Shown: piece by piece, positions 1 through 8,477 of the stretch
Layout: every line of letters begins with the position of its first letter
Numbering within the stretch: position 1 is the stretch's first letter
Source of the DNA: JAUWOY01 sp034431315
GTDB taxonomy: Bacteria > Chloroflexota > Anaerolineae > VGOG01
Direction: 5' to 3'
Length of the DNA: 64,000 nt
Assembly (NCBI GenBank): GCA_034431315.1
Contig: DAOUDK010000073.1
Coordinates: 7,862 to 71,861, forward strand
Program-made: the position numbers and the translations under genes
The notes under the pieces: generated by a model
Databases searched by the model: none
What the model was told of the DNA's origin: nothing
Seen by the model: the letters and a program-made list of their open reading frames with translations, nothing else

Positions 1-819
1 CGGAAGAACAGCGAAATCGCCGCCCTGAGGGCCGAGATAGAAGTCCTCAAACAGGAGCAAGAACTCACCCAACGAGACATTGCGATCCTCACCAATAAAG
101 TGGAAGGTGTGGAAAAGGCGGTATCGTCTCAAATCAGCATGAACGTTACCGCGCTCGGAACCGACATTGAGGCCCTGCAGCGAGATCAGATGACCATACA
201 CTCGGAAATCGAGAACCTTGCCAATGAGATGGAGTCATTGAAGAATGTGAAGCCGGAGGAGATCTCCTCGGCAGAGGTGGAGCTAGATGTGCCACGCTAC
301 AAACAAGCTCACAGCTTGACTTGCGAGTCGTCGGCTGCCTCGATGGTGGCCAACTTCTATAGGATTCCCCTAAGCGAGGAAGATATCAGCAAAGCACTGC
401 CGAGAGACGAAAACCCCAACCTGGGCTTCAGAGGCAGGCTGGACGGCGTCCCTGGCGGCTTAACGGATTACGGGGTATACGCCGCGCCCATTAGAGAAGT
501 CCTGGCAGCGAATGGCCTGGAAGCCACTTATGTAGAGGATGGGCTGGATGGAATAAGAAGAGCTCTGGCCAGAGAGCATCCGGTCATAGCCTGGGTAACC
601 TACAAGCTTCGGGTGGAACAGCCAGTGGAAATCACGTTGAGCACAGGGCAAGAAGTGAAGATGGTCAATTACGAGCATGCGGTGGTAGTGACAGGCTACA
701 ATCAAGAGGGCTTCTGGGTAAACGATCCATTTGACGGACGGGAGTATTTTTACAAAAGCACCGACTTTGCGCGATCTTTCGGATACCTGGACAACATGGC
801 CCTCGAAGTAGCTCCCTGA
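1..819 (+). CDS. C39-like (papain-fold) cysteine peptidase domain protein, 5' partial
   Basis: The frame is open to the window edge, so the N-terminus is missing; 272 residues are visible. The first ~95 residues are charged, heptad-like helix (coiled coil). The rest resembles the Peptidase_C39_2 / papain-like fold: a Cys in a TCESSAASM context (visible residue 108), a His in YEHAVVVTGY (226) and Asn/Asp in WVNDPF (241-242) are in the order expected for a Cys-His-Asn/Asp triad. It may be a peptidase or a binding domain of that fold. No signal peptide can be judged because the start is outside the window. The next gene begins 18 bp downstream on the same strand. Confidence 0.75.
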   Translation, partial: RKNSEIAALRAEIEVLKQEQELTQRDIAILTNKVEGVEKAVSSQISMNVTALGTDIEALQRDQMTIHSEIENLANEMESLKNVKPEEISSAEVELDVPRYKQAHSLTCESSAASMVANFYRIPLSEEDISKALPRDENPNLGFRGRLDGVPGGLTDYGVYAAPIREVLAANGLEATYVEDGLDGIRRALAREHPVIAWVTYKLRVEQPVEITLSTGQEVKMVNYEHAVVVTGYNQEGFWVNDPFDGREYFYKSTDFARSFGYLDNMALEVAP

Positions 820-825
820 GCATTT

Positions 826-861
826 GGATATTAGATATTGGATATTGGATTTTGGATTTTT
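826..861. repeat. Period-7 tandem repeat (five GGATATT-type heptads)
   Basis: Five consecutive heptads (GGATATT, AGATATT, GGATATT, GGATTTT, GGATTTT). They overlap the only possible start of the next gene, so its first residues are repeat-encoded. Same family as the heptad arrays at 13228, 20219, 24727, 25121, 47803 and 51127. Confidence 0.85.
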
Positions 862-3800
862 GTAACGGGAGCAGGCCTGACTTTAGGCGCTTTCACCAGC
901 CGCTTCCTGGCAGAGAACTTTTACCACACCCTGCCAGGGCTCAACTCCCTGCCCCAGACTGCCCTCCTGTCGTCGGCTGTCACTCTGGCCCTCCTCGCTT
1001 TCTGGCGTCTCTATTCAGCAGCCTGCGCTCGACGAGGCAAGACGCCGCTGCATCAGGCCCTCGCCGACGACGCTCTCACCTACACTCCCCTCTTCTTGTT
1101 GCTCCTCTACCTCATCCAAAGGGAAGTGAACCCCCTCCAGGCCAAAGTGCTGCTAGGGGGCTGCCTGCTCCTCGTCATCGCCCTCAAAGTCAAGGTCTTG
1201 CGCAGGAAGGGAATCGTCAGCCAGCGTTGGGTTGATAGAGCGATTCCCGTGAGCCTCTTCATCGTGACCTTCGTCGTCTATCTGAGCACCCTCTCGCCCA
1301 CACTGGGTGAGGCCGACAGTTTCGAGTTCCAGGTCGTCTCTTACACTCTGGGGATTGCCCACCCCACCGGCTACCCGCTGTACATTCTCTTGGGAAAGCT
1401 CGCCACGCTGTTACCCGTCGGCAACGTCGCTTATCGGGTCAACCTCATCTCCCCCCTCTTCGCCAGCCTGGCCGTCGTCTGGCTCTATCTCTGCCTGATG
1501 CATTTGACCCGCCATCGAGCTGCCAGCCTATTGGCAACCCTGGCCTTCGCCTTCTCGCGCACCTTCTGGTCGCAGGCGGTGATCGCGGAGGTATACACCC
1601 TCAATGCGTTCTTCGTGGCTTTGGTGCTCTATCTGGTCTTGAAAAGCAAAAAGCTGCTCACTGCTTTCGTCTACGGCCTCAGCCTGACCAACCACCTCAC
1701 CATGGCCCTCCTGGCTCCGGCTATAATCATTTACACCTTGCTGACCCAGCACCGTTTTTTAACTAGCCGCAGTAGATCCAATTTTGCTCAGCCTGGATCG
1801 CCAGATCCAGGCCAAAAGCGGGGATCAAGGCAACCAGAAGTTGCCCGCAATCCCCTCAGAGCGAGAACTTTTGGACTTTGGACTTTGAACTTTGGACTTC
1901 TATCGGGCCTCTTCTTGCTGGGCCTGTCGGTGTATCTCTACCTCCCCCTGCGCTGGCCAGCCCTCCATGATGGACGCCCCATGGCTCTGGGCGAGTTTGC
2001 CAACCTGGTGCTGGGCAGCCGCTTCCGCGGCGCCCTCCACTGGGACGCCTGGCTCAAAGACCCTGAGCGCTACCTCATCCTTGGCCGCCTGATGCTGGAG
2101 CAGTACGGTTGGGTCGGGCTGATCCTGGGGCTGCTGGGCCTGGTCTGGCTGTTTGCCCCCCCTTCATCCCCCCCAAAGTTGGGGGGGAAAGAGGGGAGGC
2201 GAAGGGAAGCCATTCTTTTGCTGGTTGCTTATGTCACCTACTTCATCTACGGCCTCAACTACTACGTGCCCGACATCTCGGCCTTCATCATCCCCGCCCA
2301 CCTGATCTTCGCCATCTGGATCGGCGCCGGACTCCGCGCATTGTGGCAGGCAACAAACAAGCTCGCCCCTTCTTCCCCATTACTCATCACTTGTTTCTCG
2401 TTACTCGTTACCCTCTTACCCCTTAGCCTCCTCGTGACCAACCTCCCCCAGGTAGACATGAGCCAGCACGGCTGGGAGGCCTACCGATGGGGTCAATACG
2501 TCCTGGGACTGTACTTGCCTGCCGAAGCCGCCATCCTGGCCGACAGCGAGAAGATAGCGCCGCTTTACTACCTTCAGCGCGTGGAGGGAATGCGGCCCGA
2601 TCTCGACATCATCGTCATGGGCGACGAGGCGGGCTATCGCCAGCAATTGGAGACCCGGCTGGCTCAAGGTCAGCCGGTCTACCTGGCCCGCTACCTGCCC
2701 GGCCTGGAGGGGCGTTTCCACCTGCGCTCTCTGGGTCCCCTGGTGGAGGTGGGCACGACGCCCCTCACCCAGGAGTCGCCTATCGAGCAACCCCTATCAA
2801 CTGACTTCAGCCAGAGCATTCGCCTCTTGGGCTACGACGCCGATTCTCTGACCATCGAGCCGCCGACCCAACTGCGCCTGACCCTGTTTTGGCAAGCTCT
2901 GAACAAAACAGATGCCAACTATCACGTTCGACTACGTTTAACGAGCGAGAGCGGCCGCGTCTGGCTGGAGGAAGAGGGGCGTCATCCCGTAAATGGCTAC
3001 TATCCGACGGTCGCCTGGCACCCTGGGGAGATCGTTCCCGACTTCCACGAGCTGGCTATCAGCAAGGCCCTGCCCCCTGGCGCATACGAACTCGAAGTGG
3101 GCCTTTTCCCGCCTTTCAGCCAGGAGAGCATTTCCATCGTCCAGATAGGCCGCGTTCACGTCCTGGAGGGAGAAGGTTGGCAATCGCCGGAGAATTCAGA
3201 CATCCCATATCCCCTGCGAGCTAGTTTCGCCGGTGAGCTGATCCTGCTGGGCTACGATCGGCCCAGCTTCGTCCGCCCTAACGGATCGGCAACCTTGACC
3301 CTCTACTGGCAGAGGTTGCGCGAGGGCACCGGGGACTACGACATCGCCTTGCAGATGGTTGATGAGTCCGGGAACGTGCTCTGGCAAGATAGCGCTCCTC
3401 CCCTCTTCGGCGAGCATCCGACTTCGCGCTGGGGGGTGGGCCAGATTGTGCAGACCAGCCACGACCTGACCATGCCTGCAACCGCTGGGGAGGTCGGTTT
3501 GCTGATGGGGCTCAGCCACGGTTCGGGCGAGATGCTGCCGGTGAGGAGTCGCTGGCTGGCACCCCTGAGCGAGTGGTGTCCCCTGCGGCCCATCCAGGTA
3601 CGCAGCGCCCCCCTGGCTGGCGGCCCGGCCATCAACTTCGACAATCGCATCCTATTTCTAGGATACGACCTCGACCGCCGGCAGCTTCGTCCCGGCGAGA
3701 CCTTGGAGCTATCCCTCACCTGGCAGAGCTTGAAGAGGCTGGAGGAGGACTACACCGTTTTCGTCCACATCCTCGACGAAGAGCAGCGCATCTGGGGGCA

Positions 3801-4023
3801 GGAGGACATAGGGCCTGTCCACGGCACCTATCCTACCAGCCAGTGGAAGGAGGGTGAGATCATCGAAGACATCCACTCAGTGCGCCTCTCCTACGAAGCG
3901 CCTCCAGGCGAATACCAGATCGAGGTCGGGCTCTATCTCCTCTCCACCATGGCCCGCCTGCGAGTCCTGGACGAGGAGATGAAGGTTGTTGACGATAAAG
4001 TGATTATCGAAATGACCAAATGA
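838..4023 (+). CDS. DUF2723 family membrane protein with three C-terminal beta-sandwich repeats
   Basis: A 1061-residue protein. The N-terminal half has many hydrophobic segments and the DUF2723 hallmark at about residues 150-185 (SPTLGEADSFEF followed by AHPTGYPLYILLGK). This family is related to GT-C-type glycosyltransferases such as protein O-mannosyltransferases, so a lipid-linked sugar transferase role is plausible but not shown. The C-terminal part carries three copies of a ~100-residue module (about nt 2810-3110, 3225-3520 and 3640-3960), each starting like LLGYD and containing LTLFWQ / LTLYWQ / LSLTWQ and W..GEI motifs. The start is TTG at 838, just after an in-frame stop, with no clear ribosome site; coupling to the upstream gene is likely. 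Two loops contain repeat-derived sequence (1765-1900 and 2156-2200). Confidence 0.85.
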   Translation: MDIGFWIFVTGAGLTLGAFTSRFLAENFYHTLPGLNSLPQTALLSSAVTLALLAFWRLYSAACARRGKTPLHQALADDALTYTPLFLLLLYLIQREVNPLQAKVLLGGCLLLVIALKVKVLRRKGIVSQRWVDRAIPVSLFIVTFVVYLSTLSPTLGEADSFEFQVVSYTLGIAHPTGYPLYILLGKLATLLPVGNVAYRVNLISPLFASLAVVWLYLCLMHLTRHRAASLLATLAFAFSRTFWSQAVIAEVYTLNAFFVALVLYLVLKSKKLLTAFVYGLSLTNHLTMALLAPAIIIYTLLTQHRFLTSRSRSNFAQPGSPDPGQKRGSRQPEVARNPLRARTFGLWTLNFGLLSGLFLLGLSVYLYLPLRWPALHDGRPMALGEFANLVLGSRFRGALHWDAWLKDPERYLILGRLMLEQYGWVGLILGLLGLVWLFAPPSSPPKLGGKEGRRREAILLLVAYVTYFIYGLNYYVPDISAFIIPAHLIFAIWIGAGLRALWQATNKLAPSSPLLITCFSLLVTLLPLSLLVTNLPQVDMSQHGWEAYRWGQYVLGLYLPAEAAILADSEKIAPLYYLQRVEGMRPDLDIIVMGDEAGYRQQLETRLAQGQPVYLARYLPGLEGRFHLRSLGPLVEVGTTPLTQESPIEQPLSTDFSQSIRLLGYDADSLTIEPPTQLRLTLFWQALNKTDANYHVRLRLTSESGRVWLEEEGRHPVNGYYPTVAWHPGEIVPDFHELAISKALPPGAYELEVGLFPPFSQESISIVQIGRVHVLEGEGWQSPENSDIPYPLRASFAGELILLGYDRPSFVRPNGSATLTLYWQRLREGTGDYDIALQMVDESGNVLWQDSAPPLFGEHPTSRWGVGQIVQTSHDLTMPATAGEVGLLMGLSHGSGEMLPVRSRWLAPLSEWCPLRPIQVRSAPLAGGPAINFDNRILFLGYDLDRRQLRPGETLELSLTWQSLKRLEEDYTVFVHILDEEQRIWGQEDIGPVHGTYPTSQWKEGEIIEDIHSVRLSYEAPPGEYQIEVGLYLLSTMARLRVLDEEMKVVDDKVIIEMTK
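1765..1900. repeat. Repeat-derived in-frame insertion containing four TTGGACT heptads
   Basis: This stretch, inside the DUF2723 gene, encodes a hydrophilic Arg/Ser/Pro-rich loop between two membrane segments. Its end (1871-1898) is four period-7 units (TTGGACT, TTGGACT, TTGAACT, TTGGACT). The reading frame is kept. Confidence 0.65.
2156..2200. repeat. C/G-tract palindrome inserted in frame in the DUF2723 gene
   Basis: Core palindrome 2168-2176 / 2179-2187 (seven C then AA; TT then seven G), flanked by CCTTCAT and AAAGAGGGG. It encodes a Pro-Pro-Lys-Leu-Gly-Gly-Lys loop. Near-identical flanks occur at 13723-13790, where a second palindrome replaces the loop. Confidence 0.75.
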
Positions 4024-4039
4024 CCAAGGAGGAATCACA

Positions 4040-5203
4040 ATGGACTTCGAACTCACCGAAGAGCAGCAGATGATCCGCAAGATGGTGCGAGATTTCGCCG
4101 AAAAGGAGATCGTGCCCATCGCCCAGGAGACGGACAAGACGGGGGAGTTCCCCTGGCAGACCATCCGCAAGATGGCCCCTCTGGGCTTGTTGGGCCTTCC
4201 CATCCCTGAGGAATACGGCGGGGCTGGGGCCGACAACGTCAGCTTCGCCATCGCCCTGGAGGAGATCGCCCGCACCTGCGGCTCCACCGCCCTCACTTTA
4301 GATGCCCACACGTCTCTGGCCTCCGAGCCTATCTACCTCTTCGGCACCGAGGAGCAGAAACGGAAGTATCTCGTCCCCCTGGCCAGGGGCGAGAAGCTGG
4401 GCGCTTTTGGCCTGACGGAACCAGAAGCAGGCTCCGACGCGGGAGGGACCAAGACCCGCGCCGTGCTGGACGGCAATGAGTGGGTCATCAACGGCCAAAA
4501 GATCCTTATCACCAACGGGTCCATAGCTGGCGTGGTGGTGATAACTGCCGTGACTGATCCAGAAAAGGGCACGCGAGGCATCAGCAGTTTCATCGTGGAG
4601 AAGGGCACGCCGGGCTTTCGCCCTGGACGCGACGAGGAGAAGATGGGTCTCAAAGGCTCAGTCACCTCCGAGCTCTTCTTCGAGGACTGCCGGGTTCCCA
4701 AAGAGAACCTGCTGGGCCAAGAGGGGCAGGGCTTCAAGCAGTTCCTGATCATCCTGGATGGGGGGCGCATCGCCATCGCGGCCATGGCGTTGGGATTGGC
4801 CCAGGGTGCCTTCGAGAAAGCCGTCGCCTACTCCAAGGAGCGGGTGCAGTTCGGCCAGCCCATCGCCAACTTCCAAGCCATCCAGTGGATGATCGCCGAC
4901 ATGGCCACCGAGATTGACGCCGCCCGGCTGCTGATCTACCGCGCTGCCTGGCTCAAGGACAAAGCCGTTTCCACTTCCAAAGGCGTGCGCTTCACCAGGG
5001 AGGCAGCCATGGCCAAGCTGTACGCCTCTGAAGCGGCAGAACGAGCCTGCTACAAGGCCATTCAGATCCACGGCGGCTACGGGTACACCAAGGAGTACGA
5101 CGTGGAGCGCATGTACCGCGATCAGCGGCTGTGCACCATCGGCGAGGGGACGAGCGAGATCCAGCGGTTAGTCATCGCCCGGCAGGTATTGGGTAAACTC
5201 TAG
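4040..5203 (+). CDS. Acyl-CoA dehydrogenase
   Basis: 387 residues, the usual length for this FAD flavoenzyme, which makes the alpha-beta double bond of acyl-CoA and passes electrons to an electron-transfer flavoprotein. Visible signatures are AFGLTEPEAGSDAGG in the middle domain, a C-terminal helical domain with QIHGGYGYTKEYDVERMYRD, and IGEGTSEIQ near the end, whose Glu (about 369) is at the usual catalytic base position of short/medium-chain enzymes. A ribosome site (AAGGAGG) precedes ATG 4040. It follows the DUF2723 gene by 16 bp and ends in a strong terminator. No etfAB is visible, so the electron acceptor and substrate length cannot be assigned. Confidence 0.93.
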   Translation: MDFELTEEQQMIRKMVRDFAEKEIVPIAQETDKTGEFPWQTIRKMAPLGLLGLPIPEEYGGAGADNVSFAIALEEIARTCGSTALTLDAHTSLASEPIYLFGTEEQKRKYLVPLARGEKLGAFGLTEPEAGSDAGGTKTRAVLDGNEWVINGQKILITNGSIAGVVVITAVTDPEKGTRGISSFIVEKGTPGFRPGRDEEKMGLKGSVTSELFFEDCRVPKENLLGQEGQGFKQFLIILDGGRIAIAAMALGLAQGAFEKAVAYSKERVQFGQPIANFQAIQWMIADMATEIDAARLLIYRAAWLKDKAVSTSKGVRFTREAAMAKLYASEAAERACYKAIQIHGGYGYTKEYDVERMYRDQRLCTIGEGTSEIQRLVIARQVLGKL

Positions 5204-5223
5204 CACCTCAAATGGCTCAAGTG

Positions 5224-5257
5224 AACGGGGCACTTTGGAGTGCCCCGTTTCGTTTTT
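5224..5257 (+). terminator. Rho-independent terminator after acyl-CoA dehydrogenase
   Basis: Ten-bp stem AACGGGGCAC (5224-5233) with GTGCCCCGTT (5240-5249), six-base loop, then TCGTTTTT. Confidence 0.88.
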
Positions 5258-5296
5258 GGGAGAATCTCACTAACTATAGCCAAAACGACGAAAATG

Positions 5297-5305
5297 TGGT
5301 ATAAT
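5297..5305 (+). promoter_or_regulatory. Extended -10 promoter for the CHAT-SIR2 gene
   Basis: TGGTATAAT: perfect TATAAT at 5300-5305 preceded by TG at the extended -10 position. No convincing -35 at 16-18 bp. It lies between the upstream terminator and the gene. Confidence 0.65.
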
Positions 5306-5353
5306 ATAAACAGTCGAGTAAGCCGGTTGATTCCTTCCAGTAAGGAGGTACCG

Positions 5354-8300
5354 ATGGACAGGCTGGAGTATCTCGATTTCGATATAAGGCTTGAAAAGCG
5401 TGAACAGCGCTATGCCGTCAGTGTCATCCGCTCGCCTGCTGGCGAGGCAGAGGGCGAGTTTGTCTTGCCCTTCTCCGACCTGGAACTGGAGAATCTTATT
5501 TTGAAGGTCGGGCGGACTCGCCGGGGCGTGCGCCACATCGGCTCGCCGGAGTGGCAAGCTGCCAGGGCTTTCGGCGGCAAGCTCTTCGAGGCGGTCTTCA
5601 AGGGCGATGTCCGCGGCTGTTTCAGGAGCAGCCTGGATAAGGCAACCCTGGAAGACAAAGGATTGCGTATCAAACTGCGGCTGCTGGATGCCCCCGAACT
5701 GGCCGACCTGCCCTGGGAATACCTTTACAACCGCCCACTGAACCGCTTCCTCTCCCTCTCCGCGCACACCCCTATTGTTCGTTACATTGAGCTACCTGAG
5801 CCGATTCGTCCTCTGGCCGTCAAACCGCCCCTGTGTATTCTGGTGATGGTCTCCAGCCCCAGCGACTATGCACAACTTGACGTCGAGCGAGAGAAGGCCA
5901 ATCTCCAAGAGGCCCTGAGTGGCCTGGAAGAGCACGGGATGGTTAAACTTGAGTGGTTGGAAGAGGCGACACTGCTTGCCTTGCAGCGACGCCTGCGCCG
6001 GGAGAGGTATCACATCTTCCATTTCATCGGGCACGGCGAATTCGATGAGCGGGCTCAGGACGGCCTGTTGTTGATGGAAGACCAACGAGGACGTGGCCGG
6101 CGGGTCAGCGGGCAACACCTGGGCGTGATGTTGCACGACCACCGAACCCTGATGCTGGCGATATTGAATGCCTGCGAGGGGGCGAGGAGTTCACGCACCG
6201 ACCCCTTCGCCGGGACAGCGATGACTCTGGTGCAGCAGGGCATCCCCGCCGTGGTGGCCATGCAATTCGAGATCACCGATGAGGCAGCCATCGCCTTCGC
6301 CAGTGAGTTCTACGCCGCCATCGCCGACGGCTACCCCGTGGACGCCTCGCTGGCCGAGGCCCGTAAGACCATCTTCGCCACCGGCAACGACGTGGAGTGG
6401 GGCACGCCGGTGCTGTACATGCGCTCGCCCGATGGGCAGATATTTGGCGTGGAACCGCCAAGTGAGAAGGAGCGGGAAGCGCTGGCCAGAGCGGCGCGTG
6501 AAGAAGAAGCGCGGCTACAGGCTAAATTGACGGCAGAAGAGAAGAAAAAACGGCCCAAACCCACCGGAGTTCCAAAGCAGATAGAAGCCCTGACCCGTCT
6601 GATGAACATCCGCCGAGACACGGCGGAGCCTCCCTATGTGCTTGTACTGGGGGCAGGAGCTTCCCTCTCCTCCGGCTGCAGCTCCGGCGCAAGAATCATC
6701 GAAGACGTAGTAGGTCAATTGAGTCGTAAGGATGTGGCTGCCCTCTCCTGGGAGGAGAAGATAGCGGAGTTTTACGACCTCCTGGACAATTTGAGCCCGA
6801 CGGAGCGCTATACCATTCTGAAGAGCCACGTCGTGGGGCAGTCTCCGTCGCCAGGCTATCGGCATTTGGCCCAACTGACCAAGGCCGGCTACTTCGACAT
6901 CATCTTTTCAACCAACTTCGACGTCTTCCTGGAAGACGCCCTTAGCGACGCGGGCCTACGGGCGCGGGACTTCACCGTTTTGGTTGGCAGTCGGGAAAGC
7001 GAGGAGGAAATCGCGCGGGTGCTGGGCTTCTCCGAGCCCAGGGTTAAGTTGGTCAAACTCCACGGCGATTTGCCGGCGCGTATCTTCGCCTTCACTCCTG
7101 AGGAGATCTTCCAGTTCAGCGATAAGATCGAAAAGGTGCTGAAAGAATACCTGAGTCGAGATATCATCATCGTCGGCCACAGCATGCGCGATGACGACCT
7201 CAACCGCTGTATCAGGGCGCAGGGTGGCTCTATCTGGTACACCAACCCTGCCCCACCCACGGTCTCCGACTTCGTCGGACGGGCCATCAAAGTGCGTCGT
7301 GGCAGTATCATCTCTGGCGAGATGGGCAAATTCGACGACTTCTTCCAGGCCCTGGGCGAGGCATTGCTAGAGGCGCCGTCTAGAGCAGCGCGTGAGAAGG
7401 AAACGCAACGACAGGCCGAGTTGTCAGCACTCTACTCGAAAGGCACAGATGCTCTGGCGGAGCGGGATTGGCCAACTGCCATCGAGCAGTTCAAGGCCCT
7501 CCTGGCCCTGGATGACAGTCACCAAGACGCCAAGTCTATGCTAACGGAGGCGCAGAGGAGGGAACGAGAGCGACAAGAGCAACTGGGCAACCTCTACAGC
7601 GAGGGAATAGGCGCAACCGAGAGGTCAGACTGGGAGGCAGCCATCGCCGCGTTCAAGGAAGTGATGACAATAGATAGCAAGTACCGGGATGTGGCTGCCA
7701 GGCTGGCAGCGGCCGAGGCCGAGCAGAAAGAAGCAGAGGAAGCGCGGGAGCGAGAGGCACGGCTGGCCGATCTGTACTCCCAGGCGATGCAGGCGAAGAA
7801 AGCCAAGAGCTGGGCACAGGTCATCTCGACCTGCGAGGAGATACGTACCATTGACCGTCGCTACAAGGACGTGGCCAGCCTATTGAAGCAAGCGCGGGCC
7901 GAGGACAAGCGTGAGCGTGAGCTGGTATCTCTCCACGGGCAAATAGTGAAGGCACAGGACGACCAGGACTGGGATACGGTCATCGCCTTGTGCGAGGAGA
8001 TACAGGCCATAGATCCCAGCTATAGAGATGTGGCGGCCATTCTCCAGGAGGCCAAGCGAGTCAAGGAGGTGCAGGAACGAGAGGAGCGGCTGACCACGCT
8101 CTACGACGGAGCGGAAGAGCGTTACCACAAGGGGGAATGGACCCAGGCAGCAGAGTTGTACGGGCAGGTGTTGGCTCTGGAGCCAGGCTACCGAGACGCC
8201 GAAGAGAAACTGGCCGAGGCCCAGCGCCAGCAGCAACTGGCTGATCAGTATGCGCATGCGCTGGAGCACCTGCAGGCTCAGCGCTGGCAGGAAGCCATCA

Positions 8301-8461
8301 AGGGGTTCAGGGCCGTTCTGGGAGTCGCTCCGACTTACAAAGACGCCACCACCTTGCTCGCTAAGGCGAAGCATCAGAAAGAGCTAGCCAGCCTGCCCGA
8401 GCCTCCTGCTGCCAAACCAGCGCCGCCTCGCAGGCGCAAGCCAGCCACCCTGCCCAAGTGA
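5354..8461 (+). CDS. CHAT protease-like + SIR2-like domain protein with C-terminal helical repeats
   Basis: 1035 residues. ATG 5354 is chosen because AGGAGG lies 5 bp upstream; the frame is open further upstream, but that extension would overlap the -10 element. Residues ~85-365 form a CHAT (caspase-like) domain with candidate dyad His227 (FIGHGEF) and Cys274 (LNACEGA). Residues ~425-675 form a SIR2-like domain: Rossmann GAGAS (433-437), STNFD (519-523; N521) and KLHGD (568-572; H570), the positions used by SIR2-type NAD hydrolases. Residues ~690-1030 hold about five TPR-like units of ~60-70 residues, each with Tyr-Ser, W..AI..F/C and Y.D motifs. A plausible model is a regulated protease/NADase acting in immunity or cell death, by analogy with CHAT and SIR2 effectors; this exact function is inferred. 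The next gene starts 16 bp downstream. Confidence 0.88.
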   Translation: MDRLEYLDFDIRLEKREQRYAVSVIRSPAGEAEGEFVLPFSDLELENLILKVGRTRRGVRHIGSPEWQAARAFGGKLFEAVFKGDVRGCFRSSLDKATLEDKGLRIKLRLLDAPELADLPWEYLYNRPLNRFLSLSAHTPIVRYIELPEPIRPLAVKPPLCILVMVSSPSDYAQLDVEREKANLQEALSGLEEHGMVKLEWLEEATLLALQRRLRRERYHIFHFIGHGEFDERAQDGLLLMEDQRGRGRRVSGQHLGVMLHDHRTLMLAILNACEGARSSRTDPFAGTAMTLVQQGIPAVVAMQFEITDEAAIAFASEFYAAIADGYPVDASLAEARKTIFATGNDVEWGTPVLYMRSPDGQIFGVEPPSEKEREALARAAREEEARLQAKLTAEEKKKRPKPTGVPKQIEALTRLMNIRRDTAEPPYVLVLGAGASLSSGCSSGARIIEDVVGQLSRKDVAALSWEEKIAEFYDLLDNLSPTERYTILKSHVVGQSPSPGYRHLAQLTKAGYFDIIFSTNFDVFLEDALSDAGLRARDFTVLVGSRESEEEIARVLGFSEPRVKLVKLHGDLPARIFAFTPEEIFQFSDKIEKVLKEYLSRDIIIVGHSMRDDDLNRCIRAQGGSIWYTNPAPPTVSDFVGRAIKVRRGSIISGEMGKFDDFFQALGEALLEAPSRAAREKETQRQAELSALYSKGTDALAERDWPTAIEQFKALLALDDSHQDAKSMLTEAQRRERERQEQLGNLYSEGIGATERSDWEAAIAAFKEVMTIDSKYRDVAARLAAAEAEQKEAEEAREREARLADLYSQAMQAKKAKSWAQVISTCEEIRTIDRRYKDVASLLKQARAEDKRERELVSLHGQIVKAQDDQDWDTVIALCEEIQAIDPSYRDVAAILQEAKRVKEVQEREERLTTLYDGAEERYHKGEWTQAAELYGQVLALEPGYRDAEEKLAEAQRQQQLADQYAHALEHLQAQRWQEAIKGFRAVLGVAPTYKDATTLLAKAKHQKELASLPEPPAAKPAPPRRRKPATLPK

Positions 8462-8477
8462 AAAAGGAGGCAGTTGA

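Noticed and set aside
5240..5353. N-terminal extension of the CHAT-SIR2 gene
   Set aside because: It starts in the upstream terminator and crosses the TATAAT element; AGGAGG points to ATG 5354.
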